DNA from: Rhizobium sp. 18065
GTDB taxonomy: Bacteria > Pseudomonadota > Alphaproteobacteria > Rhizobiales > Rhizobiaceae
Direction: 5' to 3'
Assembly: GCF_902706095.1 (NCBI RefSeq)
Contig: NZ_CACSJP010000007.1
Coordinates: forward strand, 248,001 to 312,000
Length of the DNA stretch: 64,000 nucleotides
Position 1 is the first letter of the stretch. Every line of letters begins with the position of its first letter. Made by a program: the position numbers and the translations under genes. Of the stretch, positions 9,045-18,952 are shown piece after piece. The notes under the pieces are model-generated. The model worked only from the letters and a program-made list of their open reading frames with translations, had not been told where the DNA came from and ran no database searches.

Positions 9045-10490
9045 ATGCCATTCTCCGTAAAGATCCCGCCAATGACGCATGCCCCGCCGGACAGCCAGTC
9101 TACCGTGAAAAGACTCACAGGACCGCGCCGTCTGCAAAACGAGACGTCACTGACGGCACCAGTGTCGGCGCCGATGGCGTCGCTGGCTGCACCTCTGACG
9201 GCAGGGGTCGTCGCAGTCACGCCCGAAGCGGTGGAACCGGTAGGTGCAGCTCCCCTGCTTGCGCCGCCGGCATCTTCGCCGCCGCTGCCTTCATCGCGCG
9301 TACCTTCAGCACGTGCACCATCATCTCTTGTGCCATCAGTGCCAATTCCTTCATTGTCACGGCCTTCATCGCCAGTGCCTTCACGAGTGCCCTTGCCAAT
9401 GCCGTCACAAATGTCCGCGCCAACATCTTCGCCGGTATCTTTGCCAGCATCTTCACCGGTACTCTCAGCCATACCCTCGCCCCTCGGATCCTCGCAGGCA
9501 TCACAGTCCCCCTTCCAGTCCTCCCCGCTCACCGGTCCGCGTGTCGCGACGCTTGCCTATGACGGTCTCTGCACCTTCGAATTCGGGGTGGCGACCGAGG
9601 TTTTCGGCCTTGCCCGTCCGGAAATGGGGAAAAGCTGGTATCGCCACGCCACCACAGCGGTCGAGCCCGGGCCTTTGCGGGCCGCGGGCGGCTTGACGGT
9701 CACGGCCGACAACGGGCTGGAATTGCTGGAGGAGGCCGATCTGATTGTCGTGCCCGGCTGGCGCGGTATCGATGCCCCGGTGCCGCCCGCTTTGATCCTT
9801 GCCTTGCAGGCAGCCCAGGCAAGGGGCGCGCCCATCATGTCCCTGTGTTCCGGCATTGCCGTTCTGGCGGCAGCCGGTTTGCTCGATGGCCGTCGTGCGA
9901 CGACCCATTGGCGCTATGTGGATGCGGTCGCCGCCCGCTATCCGCAGATAGAGCTGGATCCCGACGTGCTCTATATCGACGAGGGCAATGTCCTGACCGC
10001 CGCCGGCAGCGCGGCGGGCATGGATCTGTGCCTGCATGTCGTGCGCAAGCATTTTGGCGCACAGGCCGCCAACAGCGTTGCCCGCCGCCTCGTCGTCCCG
10101 CCCCACCGCGAAGGCGGCCAGGCGCAGTTCATCGAACGGCCCGTTCTCCAGGATCGCGAAGGCGCCAGGCTCGCGCCCCTGATCGACTGGTTGCGCAGCC
10201 GGCTCGACGAGGATATCGGCCTGAAGCAGATGGCCGAACGCGCCGGCATGAGCGAGCGCACCTTCCAGCGCCGCTTCAAGGAACTGACGGGAAAGGCGCC
10301 GGGCGACTGGCTCCTGCTTGAGCGACTGCGCCACGCCTGCGAATTGCTGCAGCAGCATGGTCAGGTCCCGCTCGACGATATTGCCAGTACCGCCGGCTTC
10401 GGTACCCTGGCCACGATGCGTCATCATTTCCGCACACGCCTGGCCACAAGCCCGGCCGCCTATCGCGCACGCTTTCGCCTCGAAGGCTGA
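9045..10490 (+). CDS. ftrA: GlxA/FtrA-type AraC-family transcriptional regulator with long low-complexity N-terminus
   Basis: The C-terminal ~318 residues are a complete regulator: a DJ-1/PfpI-like domain (from about residue 165, RVATLAYDGLCTFEFG, with the nucleophile-elbow-like MSLCSGIAVLAAAG) and a two-helix-turn-helix AraC domain (DIGLKQMAERAGMSERTFQRRF...DDIASTAGFGTLATMRHHF). The first ~160 residues are an unusual Pro/Ser/Ala/Val tract made of degenerate repeats (PSSPVPSRVPLPMPS and so on). No start codon lies close to the core, so some of this tract must be translated. Possible starts are 9045, 9072 and 9174. It is divergent from the rhodanese gene, and its 3' end resembles part of the tandem repeats that follow. 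Confidence 0.82.
   Translation: MPFSVKIPPMTHAPPDSQSTVKRLTGPRRLQNETSLTAPVSAPMASLAAPLTAGVVAVTPEAVEPVGAAPLLAPPASSPPLPSSRVPSARAPSSLVPSVPIPSLSRPSSPVPSRVPLPMPSQMSAPTSSPVSLPASSPVLSAIPSPLGSSQASQSPFQSSPLTGPRVATLAYDGLCTFEFGVATEVFGLARPEMGKSWYRHATTAVEPGPLRAAGGLTVTADNGLELLEEADLIVVPGWRGIDAPVPPALILALQAAQARGAPIMSLCSGIAVLAAAGLLDGRRATTHWRYVDAVAARYPQIELDPDVLYIDEGNVLTAAGSAAGMDLCLHVVRKHFGAQAANSVARRLVVPPHREGGQAQFIERPVLQDREGARLAPLIDWLRSRLDEDIGLKQMAERAGMSERTFQRRFKELTGKAPGDWLLLERLRHACELLQQHGQVPLDDIASTAGFGTLATMRHHFRTRLATSPAAYRARFRLEG
9160..9530. repeat. low-complexity degenerate tandem repeat in the ftrA 5' region
   Basis: The plus strand here is built from imperfect short units of the type CCNGCATCTTC, CCGGTATCTTTGCCAG and CTTCATCGCCAGTGCC. 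The tract is open in several frames: Pro/Ser-rich in the ftrA frame, and Gly/Asp/Glu/Thr-rich (GEDAGKDTGEDVGAD) on the minus strand. This pattern suggests slippage-driven expansion. Confidence 0.7.
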
Positions 10491-11300
10491 CGAGTGTGCG
10501 CCCGGAGCGGGCGGGTGCAGGTAACCAGAGATCCGCAAGTGTCGCTAAGTTCCCCGCGCGCGGAGCCAGTTTCCGCTCCGGCAGGACCGGCGCAGCAAGC
10601 CGCCTTTCTGCGCGTCCTCGGCATCGTGCGGCACCGGCTGCATGGTGCGGCATCGGCATAGCAAACGAAGCCGCCCCCCATCAACGTCCCGGCCGCGCCT
10701 TGCATCATGCGGTATATCCGGCCGCGCCGGAAGGCCGGTCGACCATCGCCCGCACATGCACCTCGGAACCGGACAAGAAGGCATTCTTATCGGCGGGCTC
10801 AAGCATTGATGAGAACGCGAGTGCAGCCAACTTCCCCGCGAGAGCGTACCGTTTTCATCCCGAGAGAACCGGTGCAGCAAGCCGCGTTCCTGCGCATCGC
10901 CCGCATAGTGCGGCATCTTGCGGCATCGCCATCGCAAACGGGCGAAACACCATTCAGGGTCCCGCCTCTCTCGCATCATAAGGTTTGCCTGGCCGCGCCG
11001 GAAGTCCGCTCGACCATCGCGCGCGCTTTCGCCTCGAAACGGACAAGGGTTCCTTCTGAGCGGGCGGGTACAAGCATCCGTGAAACCGATGGCGCCGCGA
11101 AGTTCGGCATGAGAGGTGCCAGTTTTCACCCGCGAGAAAACCGGCGCAGCAATCCTCTTTTCTGCACATCGCCCGCATCGTGCAGCGTCCTGCGGCATCG
11201 CCATAACAAACGAGACCGGAACACCTGTCAGTGTCCCGGCCTCGTCTTGTATCGTACGGTGTATATGGCCGTGCCGGAAGTCGACCGGCGCGTCCGGAAC
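10471..11300. repeat. three degenerate ~275-bp tandem direct repeats, no gene
   Basis: Three imperfect copies follow each other between ftrA and bfr. Anchors show the periodicity: CCTCG at 10479, 10761 and 11032; GCAGC (in CGGNGCAGCAA) at 10592, 10874 and 11146; GTCCCG at 10686, 10959 and 11233. Spacing is therefore 271-282 bases. The first copy begins inside the last codons of ftrA (CGCTTTCGCCTCGAA at 10471), and copy three carries the same string at 11025. Indels between copies are not multiples of three (anchor distances 94, 85 and 87), so the units are not conserved coding sequence. No gene is supported in 10491-11330. Confidence 0.8.
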
Positions 11301-11330
11301 TGGAACCGCTTCAGGCAGACAAAAGGCTGC

Positions 11331-11816
11331 CTATTCGGCGTTGTCGGCGGAGTCGGCGTTGAGCAGGCCGTATTTTTCTTCGCCAAGCTTCGAGAGCAGT
11401 TCGATCTGCGTCTCGAGGAAGTCGATATGGCCTTCTTCATCGATCAGAAGCTCTTCGAACAGCTTCATCGTGACATAGTCGCCGGCCTGATAACAGACGT
11501 CGCGCGACGCCTTGTAGGCGGTGCGGGCGTCGTATTCGCCGGCCAGATCGGCCTCCAGAACTTCCTTGACATTCTGGCCGATGCGCAATGCGCCGACCTG
11601 CTGCAAGTTTGGATGACCTTCAAGGAAGATGATGCGGGCAACCAGCTTGTCCGCATGCTGCATTTCTTCGATCGACTCGGCGCGCTCCTTCTTGGCGAGC
11701 TTGGTATAACCCCAGTCTTCGAGCAGGCGGTAATGCAGCCAGTATTGATTGACCGCGCCAAGCTCGAGGAAAAGCGCCTCGTTGAGCCGTTCAATGACCT
11801 TCGGATCACCCTTCAT
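11331..11816 (-). CDS. bfr: bacterioferritin
   Basis: Bacterioferritin assembles as a 24-subunit haem-containing shell that oxidises and stores iron. The 161-aa product begins [36 protein letters not shown] and carries the ferroxidase ligands (Glu in the first helix, E-x-x-H in [10 protein letters not shown], and [12 protein letters not shown]). The haem-binding Met is expected in [12 protein letters not shown] at 11814-11816 is the normal start; a TTG one codon earlier is not needed. An Irr-type box lies 70 bases upstream. The partner ferredoxin bfd lies further upstream on the same strand. Confidence 0.95.
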   Translation of the reverse strand: MKGDPKVIERLNEALFLELGAVNQYWLHYRLLEDWGYTKLAKKERAESIEEMQHADKLVARIIFLEGHPNLQQVGALRIGQNVKEVLEADLAGEYDARTAYKASRDVCYQAGDYVTMKLFEELLIDEEGHIDFLETQIELLSKLGEEKYGLLNADSADNAE

Positions 11817-11885
11817 CAAATTCGTCCTTTACGTGAATGGAATGACCAAACTTTACGCCCTGCCGCAAATCCTGTCGAGCGCTTT

Positions 11886-11902
11886 TTTAGAAGTATTCTA
11901 AG
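11886..11902. promoter_or_regulatory. iron control element (Irr box) upstream of bfr
   Basis: TTTAGAA-GTA-TTCTAAG is a near-perfect inverted repeat matching the rhizobial ICE consensus TTTAGAA-N3-TTCTAAA. It lies 70 bases upstream of the bfr start. In rhizobia Irr represses bfr when haem and iron are low, so the same control is likely here. Confidence 0.82.
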
Positions 11903-12391
11903 ATAGTCGAGTTTGAACGGCCCGAAGCAGGAACGCGGCTCGCCGCTCACGAGCAAGCGCGCTCTGTGCTGACCAAGGAGACACTCGACCGCCTGCGTGG
12001 TCCCGCCGGTACTCTGTTCACACCCAGGACCGACACGCCATCAGGCGACAAGACCTTTTGCCATCCGGATACACGGCGAAGCGGGGTCATGACGATACGG
12101 ACGACCATATCTAAAGCTCGATGTCATTCAGGCTGGTGACCGGTCATGATGCGGAGAGCCGCAATACAGTGCCAAATCCGATCGAAAACGGCCGCCCCGT
12201 CGCCGGCCAACCCTCATCGCCAGATTGCCCACCGCCGGCCCCATCACCACCGCACACGCAGCGCGCATAACCGCATCGCTGACAGACAACGACCGCCGAC
12301 CAAACACAACGGCCCGTCGCAGTCGACGAGAAAATCACATGATGAAGGCGATCAAGAACGAGATGACGAAGAAGAAAAGGAAGAGACGCGA
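11903..12391. other. intergenic stretch between bfr and bfd, no gene seen
   Basis: About 490 bases separate the Irr box from the bfd stop codon. I see no coding region with credible family features, no tRNA and no strong terminator. Short open frames exist on the plus strand (for example a Lys/Arg-rich one from 12340) but they run antisense into bfd and lack support. Confidence 0.5.
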
Positions 12392-12712
12392 TCAGACAGC
12401 GCGGCGCGCTGTAACGGCGGCCATCCGGCGTTCCAGAATGGCAGCTCTCTGCTCTTCATGAAAACGCTTCAGCCGCTCCATGAAATCGACGACTTCGGCC
12501 GTCTCCGTCTCGCGGGCGGCGTGATAGTCCTCTGTCGTGCGGATGATCAACTCGACGACATTGGGGAAGCAGCCGCAGCAACGGCCGCGCTTGCCCATGG
12601 CATGATAGACCTTGGCCGGAACGATCAACTGCCAACAGTCTTCATCAAGCAGCTCAGTGATGACTGACTTGATGTCCTTGTCGGTAATGTAGTTGCAGCT
12701 GCAGACCAGCAT
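12392..12712 (-). CDS. bfd: bacterioferritin-associated ferredoxin (BFD-like [2Fe-2S] protein)
   Basis: Bfd passes electrons to bacterioferritin haem so that stored ferric iron can be reduced and released. The 106-aa product starts MLVCSCNYITDKDI and has the BFD cluster ligands CxC near the N-terminus and CCGCFPNV (CxxC) about 45 residues later. A charged C-terminal helix (residues ~70-106) extends beyond the ~64-residue E. coli Bfd. The frame is open 6 codons further upstream, but the ATG at 12712 matches the family. It lies on the same strand as bfr, ~575 bases away. Confidence 0.88.
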   Translation of the reverse strand: MLVCSCNYITDKDIKSVITELLDEDCWQLIVPAKVYHAMGKRGRCCGCFPNVVELIIRTTEDYHAARETETAEVVDFMERLKRFHEEQRAAILERRMAAVTARRAV

Positions 12713-12811
12713 GAAAGCGCGCACCGTCAAACATGACTCTTACTCTCGCCTTTCTGCTGAACTGGATGCGCTTTGTCAAGAACATTCCGATGAACCGCGA
12801 CGCCACACCGC

Positions 12812-15800
12812 TCAGTGAAAATTGCGACCTTTCGGCATGACGCTGGCAATCGCACCGCCGGAGGCTGCCCTTCTTCCGCTAGCCTCCCCTCGTCCGGGCA
12901 GCTCCCCTCCTCTGTGCGCCTCCTCTCCACTTGGTGCCTGCCTTGTCACCGCGAGCGAGGTAAGGCTTGCATCCGTCACCGCCTCACCCCTTCCCCCGCC
13001 TTGGCCCTCACCCTGGCCCTCACCTTGCCCCCAACCCCTGCCCCTGTCTTGGCCCTGGCCCTGGCCCTGACCCTGACCCTGACGATGATCAACGCCCGGC
13101 CGCCGCACTTCGTCGGCATGGGCAAGCGTGGTGAAATTCTTCAGGTCGCGGTGCAGGATGCCGAGCCGGACCGTTGCATCGACCAGGTGATCGGCAACCA
13201 CATGAATGACACCATCCGCCTTTTGCAGCTTGCCGCGCAGACAGACGAAACGTGCACCCATGACGATCGTCCGGTACCGTTCGAAGACCTTCGGCCAGAC
13301 AATGATATTGGCAACGCCCGTCTCGTCCTCGATGGTCATGAAGATGACGCCCTTGGCCGAACCCGGCCTCTGGCGCACCAGCACAAGTCCGGCAATCTGG
13401 ACCGTGTCACCATTGCGCAGGGTCTCAAGATCGACCGCACGGCTGAGGCCCGCCCGTGTCATGTCCGCCCTCAGAAAGGACACAGGATGGGCCTTGAGCG
13501 AAAAGGTCAGCGCGCGGTAGTCGCTCAGCACCTCTTCGCCCGGCAACATGCGCGGCAAGGCCATCTCGGCCTCGACGTGGATATCCTCGCGCGGAACCGT
13601 CGCAAACAGCGGCAGCATTTCCACCGCCTGGCCGCCGTCCAGGGCCTGCGCCGCCCAGAGCGCATCGCGCCGGCTAAGGCCGAGCGACGAAAAGCAGTCT
13701 GCATCCGCCAGCCGCTCGATCGCCGAGCGCGACAGGCGCGTGCGCAGCCAGAGATCGCGCACCGAATCATAACCCGATCCGCGCTGCGCCACGAGCAGGT
13801 CCATATCCGCGCTTGAAACCCCCTTGACCTGCCGCAATCCCAGCCGCACCGCCTTTTCCGTCAGGATGACGCCGGCCATCGAGCCATGGCGCGGCGAGAT
13901 CCGCGCAGGTTCGAATTCCCCCGCTTCCAGCCCGTTGTCCCAATCGGAATGATTGATATCGACAGGCCGTATCTCGACGCCATGCTCGCGCGCGTCACGG
14001 ATCAGCTGCGCCGGTGCATAAAAACCCATCGGCTGCGAATTGAGCAGAGCCGCGCAGAACACATCCGGATAGAAGGTCTTGAACCAGCATGAAATATAGA
14101 CGAGCAGGGCAAAGGACGCGGCATGGCTTTCGGGAAAGCCGTATTCGCCAAACCCCTCGATCTGGCTGAAGCAACGCTCGGCAAACGTCCGCTCGTAGCC
14201 GCGCCCGAGCATACCGTCGACGAAACGCGTCTTGAAATCACTGACCTGTCCCGTGCGTCGAAATGTTGCCATCGCGCGGCGAAGTTGGTCGGCCTCCGCT
14301 GGCGTGAAACCCGCCGCCGTGATCGCGATCTGCATCGCCTGTTCCTGGAAAAGCGGGACACCGAGTGTCCGCTCCAGCACCGGCCCGAGTTCCGCATTCG
14401 GATAGCTCGGCTGCCGGCCATGTTTGCGATACTCCTGCCGGTTTTTCAGATAGGGATGCACCATATTGCCCTGGATCGGCCCGGGTCGGACGATCGCCAC
14501 CTCGATCACCAGATCGTAGAACACCCGCGGCTGCAGTCTCGGCAGCATGCTCATCTGCGCCCGGCTCTCGATCTGGAAGACGCCCAGCGTATCGGCCCGG
14601 CAGATCATCTCATAGACCGCCGGCTGGTCATCGTTGAAGATCGAGGCAAACGTTTCCCTGCGTCGATAATGGCGCTCCAGCAGCTTCATTGCCTTGGCCA
14701 GACAGGTCAGCATGCCAAGCGCCAGAACGTCGATCTTCAGGATCTTCAGCACATCGAGATCGTCCTTGTCCCATTCGATCATATAGCGGCCATCGGCCGT
14801 GTTCATGATCGGCACGACCTCGTCGAGCCGGTCGCGGGTAATGACGAAGCCACCGACATGCTGGGAGAGATGCCGCGGAAAACGCTGCAACTGGTCGGCA
14901 TAGTGCATCACCTGTCGGGTCGTCGGATCGCCCAGATCGAGCCCGGCCGCCTTGGCCTGGTCCTCGGTGAAATTCTTCGTCCACCATCCCCAGATCGAAC
15001 CGGCCAGCGCCGACTGCACGTCATCCGACAGGCCGAAGACCTTGGCGACGTCGCGGCCCGCCGAACGGGCACGGTAGCTGATCACCGCAGCCGTCAGCGC
15101 CGCATGTTCGCGCCCATAGGCCTCGTAGATGAACTGGATCACCGCCTCGCGCCGGCTATGCTCGAAATCGACATCGATATCCGGCGGCTCGTCACGTTCG
15201 GTCGAGATGAAGCGGTCGAAGAGCAAGGTCGTCTTTTCCGGATTGACCTCTGTGATCCCGAGGCAGTAGCAGACGGCGGAATTGGCCGCCGATCCACGCC
15301 CCTGACACAGGATGTCCTTGCTGCGGGCATGGTTGATGATCCGTTGCACTGTGAAAAAATAGGGCTCGTACTTCTTCTCGCCGATCAGGTTCAGCTCGTA
15401 TTCCAGCAGCGCCGCCACCTTTTCGGGAATGTCTCTATTCGGAAAGCGCCGGGCAGCTCCCTCATAGGTCAGTCGGCGCAAGGCCTGCGCAGGCAGTTCG
15501 CCGTCGATGCTTTCGTCCGGATATTGATGACTGAGCTCGTCAAGCGAGAAATGAAGCCGACTAAAGAAATCGCTGGTGGCCGCGATCGCCTCGGGATGAA
15601 GCCGGAGCAAACGCGCCATTTCTCGCGGCGCCTTCAAATGTCGCTCGGCATTGGCGGCAAGTCGAAAGCCGGCCTGCACGACTGTCACATGCGCGCGAAT
15701 GGCGGTGACGACATCGGCGAGCGGTCGATGTTCGGGAATGGCATAAAACGGGTCGTTGCTGGCGACCAGCGGCAGGTTCAAGGCTTTGCCCAGGCGTGAG

Positions 15801-16318
15801 ATTTCGGCAAAACTGAAACGATCCTGCCCGTCATGGCGGGGAACCAGGGTGAGATAGAGCTTACCGTCGAGAACCGGCAAAAGCCGCTCGAGCCGGTGGC
15901 GAAACTCCAGGGCCTGCTCCTTGTCGGCAAGCGGTGGTGGCATCACGGCAAAAAGCAGATCCTGCGACCATTCGAACAGATCCGCCTCGTAAAGCGTGCA
16001 GCTTCCCTTCTGCGAGCGCAGATTGCCCGCGCTCAGCAGCCGGCAGAGATGTCCCCAGCCCCGCCGGTTCATCGGATAGGCGAGAAGCTCCGGCGTTCCG
16101 TCGGCAAAGACCAGCCGCGCACCCGGCCGAAAAGCATAATTGTTGGCCTTGGCCACCGCATGCAGGCGCACCACGCCAGCCACGGTGTTGCGATCGGCAA
16201 GCCCGAGGCCGGCAAGCTTCAAGTCCCGTGCGACCCGGACGAGATCTTCCGGATGGGCAGCCCCTTCAAGAAAGGAAAAATTGCTGCGTGCACCGATTTC
16301 GAAATAGACGGGCTCCAT
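12812..16318 (-). CDS. dnaE2: error-prone DNA polymerase DnaE2
   Basis: DnaE2 is the C-family polymerase of the ImuABC translesion mutasome. The ~1168-aa protein has an N-terminal PHP domain ([22 protein letters not shown]...), the polymerase palm with [24 protein letters not shown] and [24 protein letters not shown], the [31 protein letters not shown] segment, and an OB-fold near the C-terminus ([29 protein letters not shown]). The tail between LVDATVRLG and the final PKGRNFH is unusual: a Gly/Gln/Glu/Arg repeat (QGQGQGQGQ). The start ATG overlaps the imuB stop as ATGA. Confidence 0.95.
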   Translation of the reverse strand: MEPVYFEIGARSNFSFLEGAAHPEDLVRVARDLKLAGLGLADRNTVAGVVRLHAVAKANNYAFRPGARLVFADGTPELLAYPMNRRGWGHLCRLLSAGNLRSQKGSCTLYEADLFEWSQDLLFAVMPPPLADKEQALEFRHRLERLLPVLDGKLYLTLVPRHDGQDRFSFAEISRLGKALNLPLVASNDPFYAIPEHRPLADVVTAIRAHVTVVQAGFRLAANAERHLKAPREMARLLRLHPEAIAATSDFFSRLHFSLDELSHQYPDESIDGELPAQALRRLTYEGAARRFPNRDIPEKVAALLEYELNLIGEKKYEPYFFTVQRIINHARSKDILCQGRGSAANSAVCYCLGITEVNPEKTTLLFDRFISTERDEPPDIDVDFEHSRREAVIQFIYEAYGREHAALTAAVISYRARSAGRDVAKVFGLSDDVQSALAGSIWGWWTKNFTEDQAKAAGLDLGDPTTRQVMHYADQLQRFPRHLSQHVGGFVITRDRLDEVVPIMNTADGRYMIEWDKDDLDVLKILKIDVLALGMLTCLAKAMKLLERHYRRRETFASIFNDDQPAVYEMICRADTLGVFQIESRAQMSMLPRLQPRVFYDLVIEVAIVRPGPIQGNMVHPYLKNRQEYRKHGRQPSYPNAELGPVLERTLGVPLFQEQAMQIAITAAGFTPAEADQLRRAMATFRRTGQVSDFKTRFVDGMLGRGYERTFAERCFSQIEGFGEYGFPESHAASFALLVYISCWFKTFYPDVFCAALLNSQPMGFYAPAQLIRDAREHGVEIRPVDINHSDWDNGLEAGEFEPARISPRHGSMAGVILTEKAVRLGLRQVKGVSSADMDLLVAQRGSGYDSVRDLWLRTRLSRSAIERLADADCFSSLGLSRRDALWAAQALDGGQAVEMLPLFATVPREDIHVEAEMALPRMLPGEEVLSDYRALTFSLKAHPVSFLRADMTRAGLSRAVDLETLRNGDTVQIAGLVLVRQRPGSAKGVIFMTIEDETGVANIIVWPKVFERYRTIVMGARFVCLRGKLQKADGVIHVVADHLVDATVRLGILHRDLKNFTTLAHADEVRRPGVDHRQGQGQGQGQGQDRGRGWGQGEGQGEGQGGGRGEAVTDASLTSLAVTRQAPSGEEAHRGGELPGRGEASGRRAASGGAIASVMPKGRNFH
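12985..13083. repeat. hexanucleotide-like tandem repeat in the dnaE2 3' end
   Basis: The plus strand is a run of GGCCCT and GACCCT units (and variants TTGGCC, CACCCT) that translates on the minus strand as a Gln/Gly-rich tract near the DnaE2 C-terminus. The unit is imperfect but clearly periodic at six bases. Confidence 0.78.
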
Positions 16319-17964
16319 CAGGAAAACACCCCTTGCATATACCATTCGGGATGGTCAGGGCCGCGCTCGTAAAGTCCCTCGCGAAAAAGCCAGAAACGGT
16401 GGCCGGCGCTGTCTTCGATGCGGAAATAGTCACGCGGCGGCCTTGTCTCGCCGTCGACCCACCATTCGGGTGCGACACGCTCCGGCCCCTCGGCGCGCGC
16501 CACCCGATGCCGGCTGCGGCGCCAGCGAAACAGGGCCGGCGGACCATCCGGCAGTTCGGCGGTCACCTCGACCGGTTCCGGCCGGGCAAACAGCCGGAGC
16601 GGCCGCACGCCCCGTTGCGGTGCCGGAAGCGGTGCCGCGTGTGATGGCAGGCCGTCACCCAGGGGCTGCAGCAGCGCGGCGCGATCCGGCCAATGACTGG
16701 CAAGTGCCGTCGGCACCGTCAGGCAGCGCGGCCCGAGCCGGGCAGAAACCTGGTCGAGAAATCGACCGAAGCGGCCCTCCGCTTCGGCCTCCTGGTCGAA
16801 ATGCGGCTGGCTGGGCGACAGGCTCTCGCTGCGCAGCACATTGAGCCTGATCAGCTCGAAACCAAAGCCGGCATCGAGATCATCGCGCAACACAGACAGG
16901 CGCTCCGAAAACAGCGAACGGATGCGCGCCGCATCATTCAGCGGGGCTGACGTTCCGACTTCGATGCGAAAAACCCGGCCATCGACGCGAAACAGCAAAA
17001 GCTCGAACAGCCGCCCGCCTTCTCCCCGGGCCTGCAGACCCGCCTTCAAGCCGCAGGCAAGCCGGCCGGCAAGATCGAGGATCTGCGTCTCCATGCTGAT
17101 CGGCTCTGCCAGGCGTCGCTCGACCGAAAGCATGGCGAGCGGTCGCCGCGGCGAAATCGGTTCCCCTTCGCGGCCCATCGCCCGGTCAAGACGCAGCAGC
17201 GGCTCCGGCCCGAAGCGCCGCATGATCGGCCCCCGCGGCGCCGTCATCAAGTCGCCGATCTGCTTCAGGCCGACCTTGGCGAGCTTCAGGCAGGTCTCGC
17301 TTGCCAGCCGGAGCGCCTTGACCGGCAGGCTTGCCAGCACAGCCGGCACATCCGCAGGCGGGATGATCGCCGGGCCGCAAAAGCGCGCCGCGGCCCAGGC
17401 CAGCCCCGGCGTCGGGGCAACCGATCCGCACACATCGAGACCGAAGCAGGTCAAGCGGCGGACGAGATCGTCAACCAGCTTTTCCTCGCCGCCGAACAGA
17501 TGGGCACAGCCGCTGATGTCGAGCATCAAACCATTCTCGTCATCGACGGCGACCAGTGGCGTGTAACGATCGCACCAGTCGGCCAGCGCATCGAGGAAGG
17601 CGCGGTCGGCATCCGCATCCGCTTCGATCACGTCGAGGTTCGGGCAGATCGCCCTTGCCTCGGCCAGCCCCTGGCCAATCCTGAGACCGATCGCTTCGGC
17701 TGCCTCGTCCAGCGCTGTCAGCCGCATGCTGGCGGCAATCCGCCCGGCACAGACGACCGGTGGATGGTCAGGACGCCCGTTCGAACGCCACGAGAGCCCC
17801 CAGCGGCGGCGCGCCAGCCTGTCCGTGGCCAGCCGGGGAAAGAAGATCGCCAGGATACGCCGATCCGCCAGGGGGGCTGGAAGGGGCCCCGGAAGGAGCG
17901 GCGCCAGAGACGACGGAAGGGGCGACGAAGCGGGCAGGAGAGACGGGCTTGAGGCGGCGGTCAT
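16318..17964 (-). CDS. imuB: Y-family polymerase-like protein ImuB
   Basis: ImuB is a catalytically inactive Y-family homologue that links ImuA and DnaE2 to the beta clamp during SOS mutagenesis. The ~548-aa protein has the ImuB N-terminus [19 protein letters not shown], then [26 protein letters not shown] and [22 protein letters not shown], plus a C-terminal region with [20 protein letters not shown]. The first ~37 residues before the core are Ser/Pro/Leu low complexity. The chosen ATG at 17964 gives a 197-base overlap with imuA. The stop overlaps the dnaE2 start. Confidence 0.92.
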   Translation of the reverse strand: MTAASSPSLLPASSPLPSSLAPLLPGPLPAPLADRRILAIFFPRLATDRLARRRWGLSWRSNGRPDHPPVVCAGRIAASMRLTALDEAAEAIGLRIGQGLAEARAICPNLDVIEADADADRAFLDALADWCDRYTPLVAVDDENGLMLDISGCAHLFGGEEKLVDDLVRRLTCFGLDVCGSVAPTPGLAWAAARFCGPAIIPPADVPAVLASLPVKALRLASETCLKLAKVGLKQIGDLMTAPRGPIMRRFGPEPLLRLDRAMGREGEPISPRRPLAMLSVERRLAEPISMETQILDLAGRLACGLKAGLQARGEGGRLFELLLFRVDGRVFRIEVGTSAPLNDAARIRSLFSERLSVLRDDLDAGFGFELIRLNVLRSESLSPSQPHFDQEAEAEGRFGRFLDQVSARLGPRCLTVPTALASHWPDRAALLQPLGDGLPSHAAPLPAPQRGVRPLRLFARPEPVEVTAELPDGPPALFRWRRSRHRVARAEGPERVAPEWWVDGETRPPRDYFRIEDSAGHRFWLFREGLYERGPDHPEWYMQGVFS

Positions 17965-18793
17965 GGATGATCCACTCCAGAAAAAGTGCGGAAAACCCCG
18001 ATGATCGGGACTTTTCGGCAAGGATACGAAAAACGGGATGGCCGATGCTGCCGCCAAGCAGACTGCCATCCGACAAGACCCGCGCCATGGCGGGTGCAGG
18101 TTCGACCAGCAGACGAAGAGAAGCGCTTGATGCCTCCTCCTCTCCCGACTGGCGAAGGAGAAAGAGCGTCCCGCCGGTAGCGCGCGCCTTCAGGGAAAGG
18201 CGGCGGCTTTCGGTCAGCCCGAATTTCTGAGGATTGCCATGCACTTCGAAGAGCACGGCAGAAAAGGCGCGCGACGAAAGCGCAGCATCCGCCAGCCAGA
18301 GCGCATCCTCGATGCGCCGCGGCAGGGCATGGATCACTTCACCGGCCTCGAGCCCGAAATCGGCAAGCCCCGGCGCGTAGAGAATGCCGGCTTCACGGCT
18401 GACAAACGGATCGGCAATCAGCAGGGTGCGGCGCGGCGTGCCGTTCCGGCCGTCCAGCAGACGCGAAAGCGCAAAGGCAAAGCCGCTCGCCGCGCCTGCG
18501 TCCTGCATGCGCGCGCTGCGGATTTCCACCATGGTGCCGGCAACCGCAATCTCGGCCATCAGCTGGTCGAAATCACGATTGCCGGAGCCGACAGCATGAG
18601 ACCCGGCAGCATCCGGCCCCGCAGAAACCGAGCCCGCAGCAACCGGATTGGCGGCGATCCGGCTGCGAAGGGCGGCGTCGGCATGTCCCGGATCAGCCGC
18701 CATGCGGGCGGCATGGCTGGCCTTTCCCTCGATCAGGGCGACTGCCTGTCTGAGGGCAAAAAGCTGCTCCTGCGCCTGAGGGCCTGCGCCCAT
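17768..18793 (-). CDS. imuA: ImuA, SOS mutasome RecA/SulA-like protein
   Basis: ImuA is the first gene of the imuA-imuB-dnaE2 damage-inducible operon. The 341-aa product has a RecA-like core (FAFALSRLLDGRNGTPRRTLLIADPFVSREAGILYAPGL, DALWLADAAL, AVLFEVHGNP, RLSLKARATGGTLFLLRQ) and ends [10 protein letters not shown], a typical rhizobial ImuA terminus. Two low-complexity insertions stand out: an Ala/Gly/Ser tract near residues 48-70 and a Ser/Pro/Gly tract near 290-330. A LexA operator lies 22 bases upstream of the start. The 3' end overlaps imuB. Confidence 0.9.
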   Translation of the reverse strand: MGAGPQAQEQLFALRQAVALIEGKASHAARMAADPGHADAALRSRIAANPVAAGSVSAGPDAAGSHAVGSGNRDFDQLMAEIAVAGTMVEIRSARMQDAGAASGFAFALSRLLDGRNGTPRRTLLIADPFVSREAGILYAPGLADFGLEAGEVIHALPRRIEDALWLADAALSSRAFSAVLFEVHGNPQKFGLTESRRLSLKARATGGTLFLLRQSGEEEASSASLRLLVEPAPAMARVLSDGSLLGGSIGHPVFRILAEKSRSSGFSALFLEWIIHDRRLKPVSPARFVAPSVVSGAAPSGAPSSPPGGSAYPGDLLSPAGHGQAGAPPLGALVAFERAS

Positions 18794-18814
18794 GACGATC
18801 TCTCCTGTCGAAAT

Positions 18815-18829
18815 GTTCTCTTTATGTTC
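18815..18829. promoter_or_regulatory. LexA operator upstream of imuA
   Basis: GTTC-TCTTTAT-GTTC matches the alphaproteobacterial SOS box GTTC-N7-GTTC exactly. It lies 22 bases before the imuA start, so LexA binding would block the imuA-imuB-dnaE2 promoter until DNA damage. Confidence 0.85.
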
Positions 18830-18952
18830 CTATGGATTCCAGAGCTCCGCCCAAGAGTCAACCGGATTCATTGTGAATTTATTCCTTGACCGGATTTGCT
18901 CTCGAAATGCGCGGGCGAAATGCCTATATGTCGGCTGTAGTTAGGAGTTCCA

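Noticed and set aside
10707..11906. Plus-strand open frame (399 codons) through the tandem repeats and across bfr
   Set aside because: It runs antisense through bfr and through repeats whose indels break frame; Arg/Pro-rich composition is not protein-like.
12340..12461. Small Lys/Arg-rich open frame between bfr and bfd
   Set aside because: It has no clear ribosome site, runs antisense into bfd and has biased composition only.
14123..15799. Plus-strand open frame (558 codons) inside dnaE2
   Set aside because: Antisense shadow of a well-conserved polymerase; no motif of its own.
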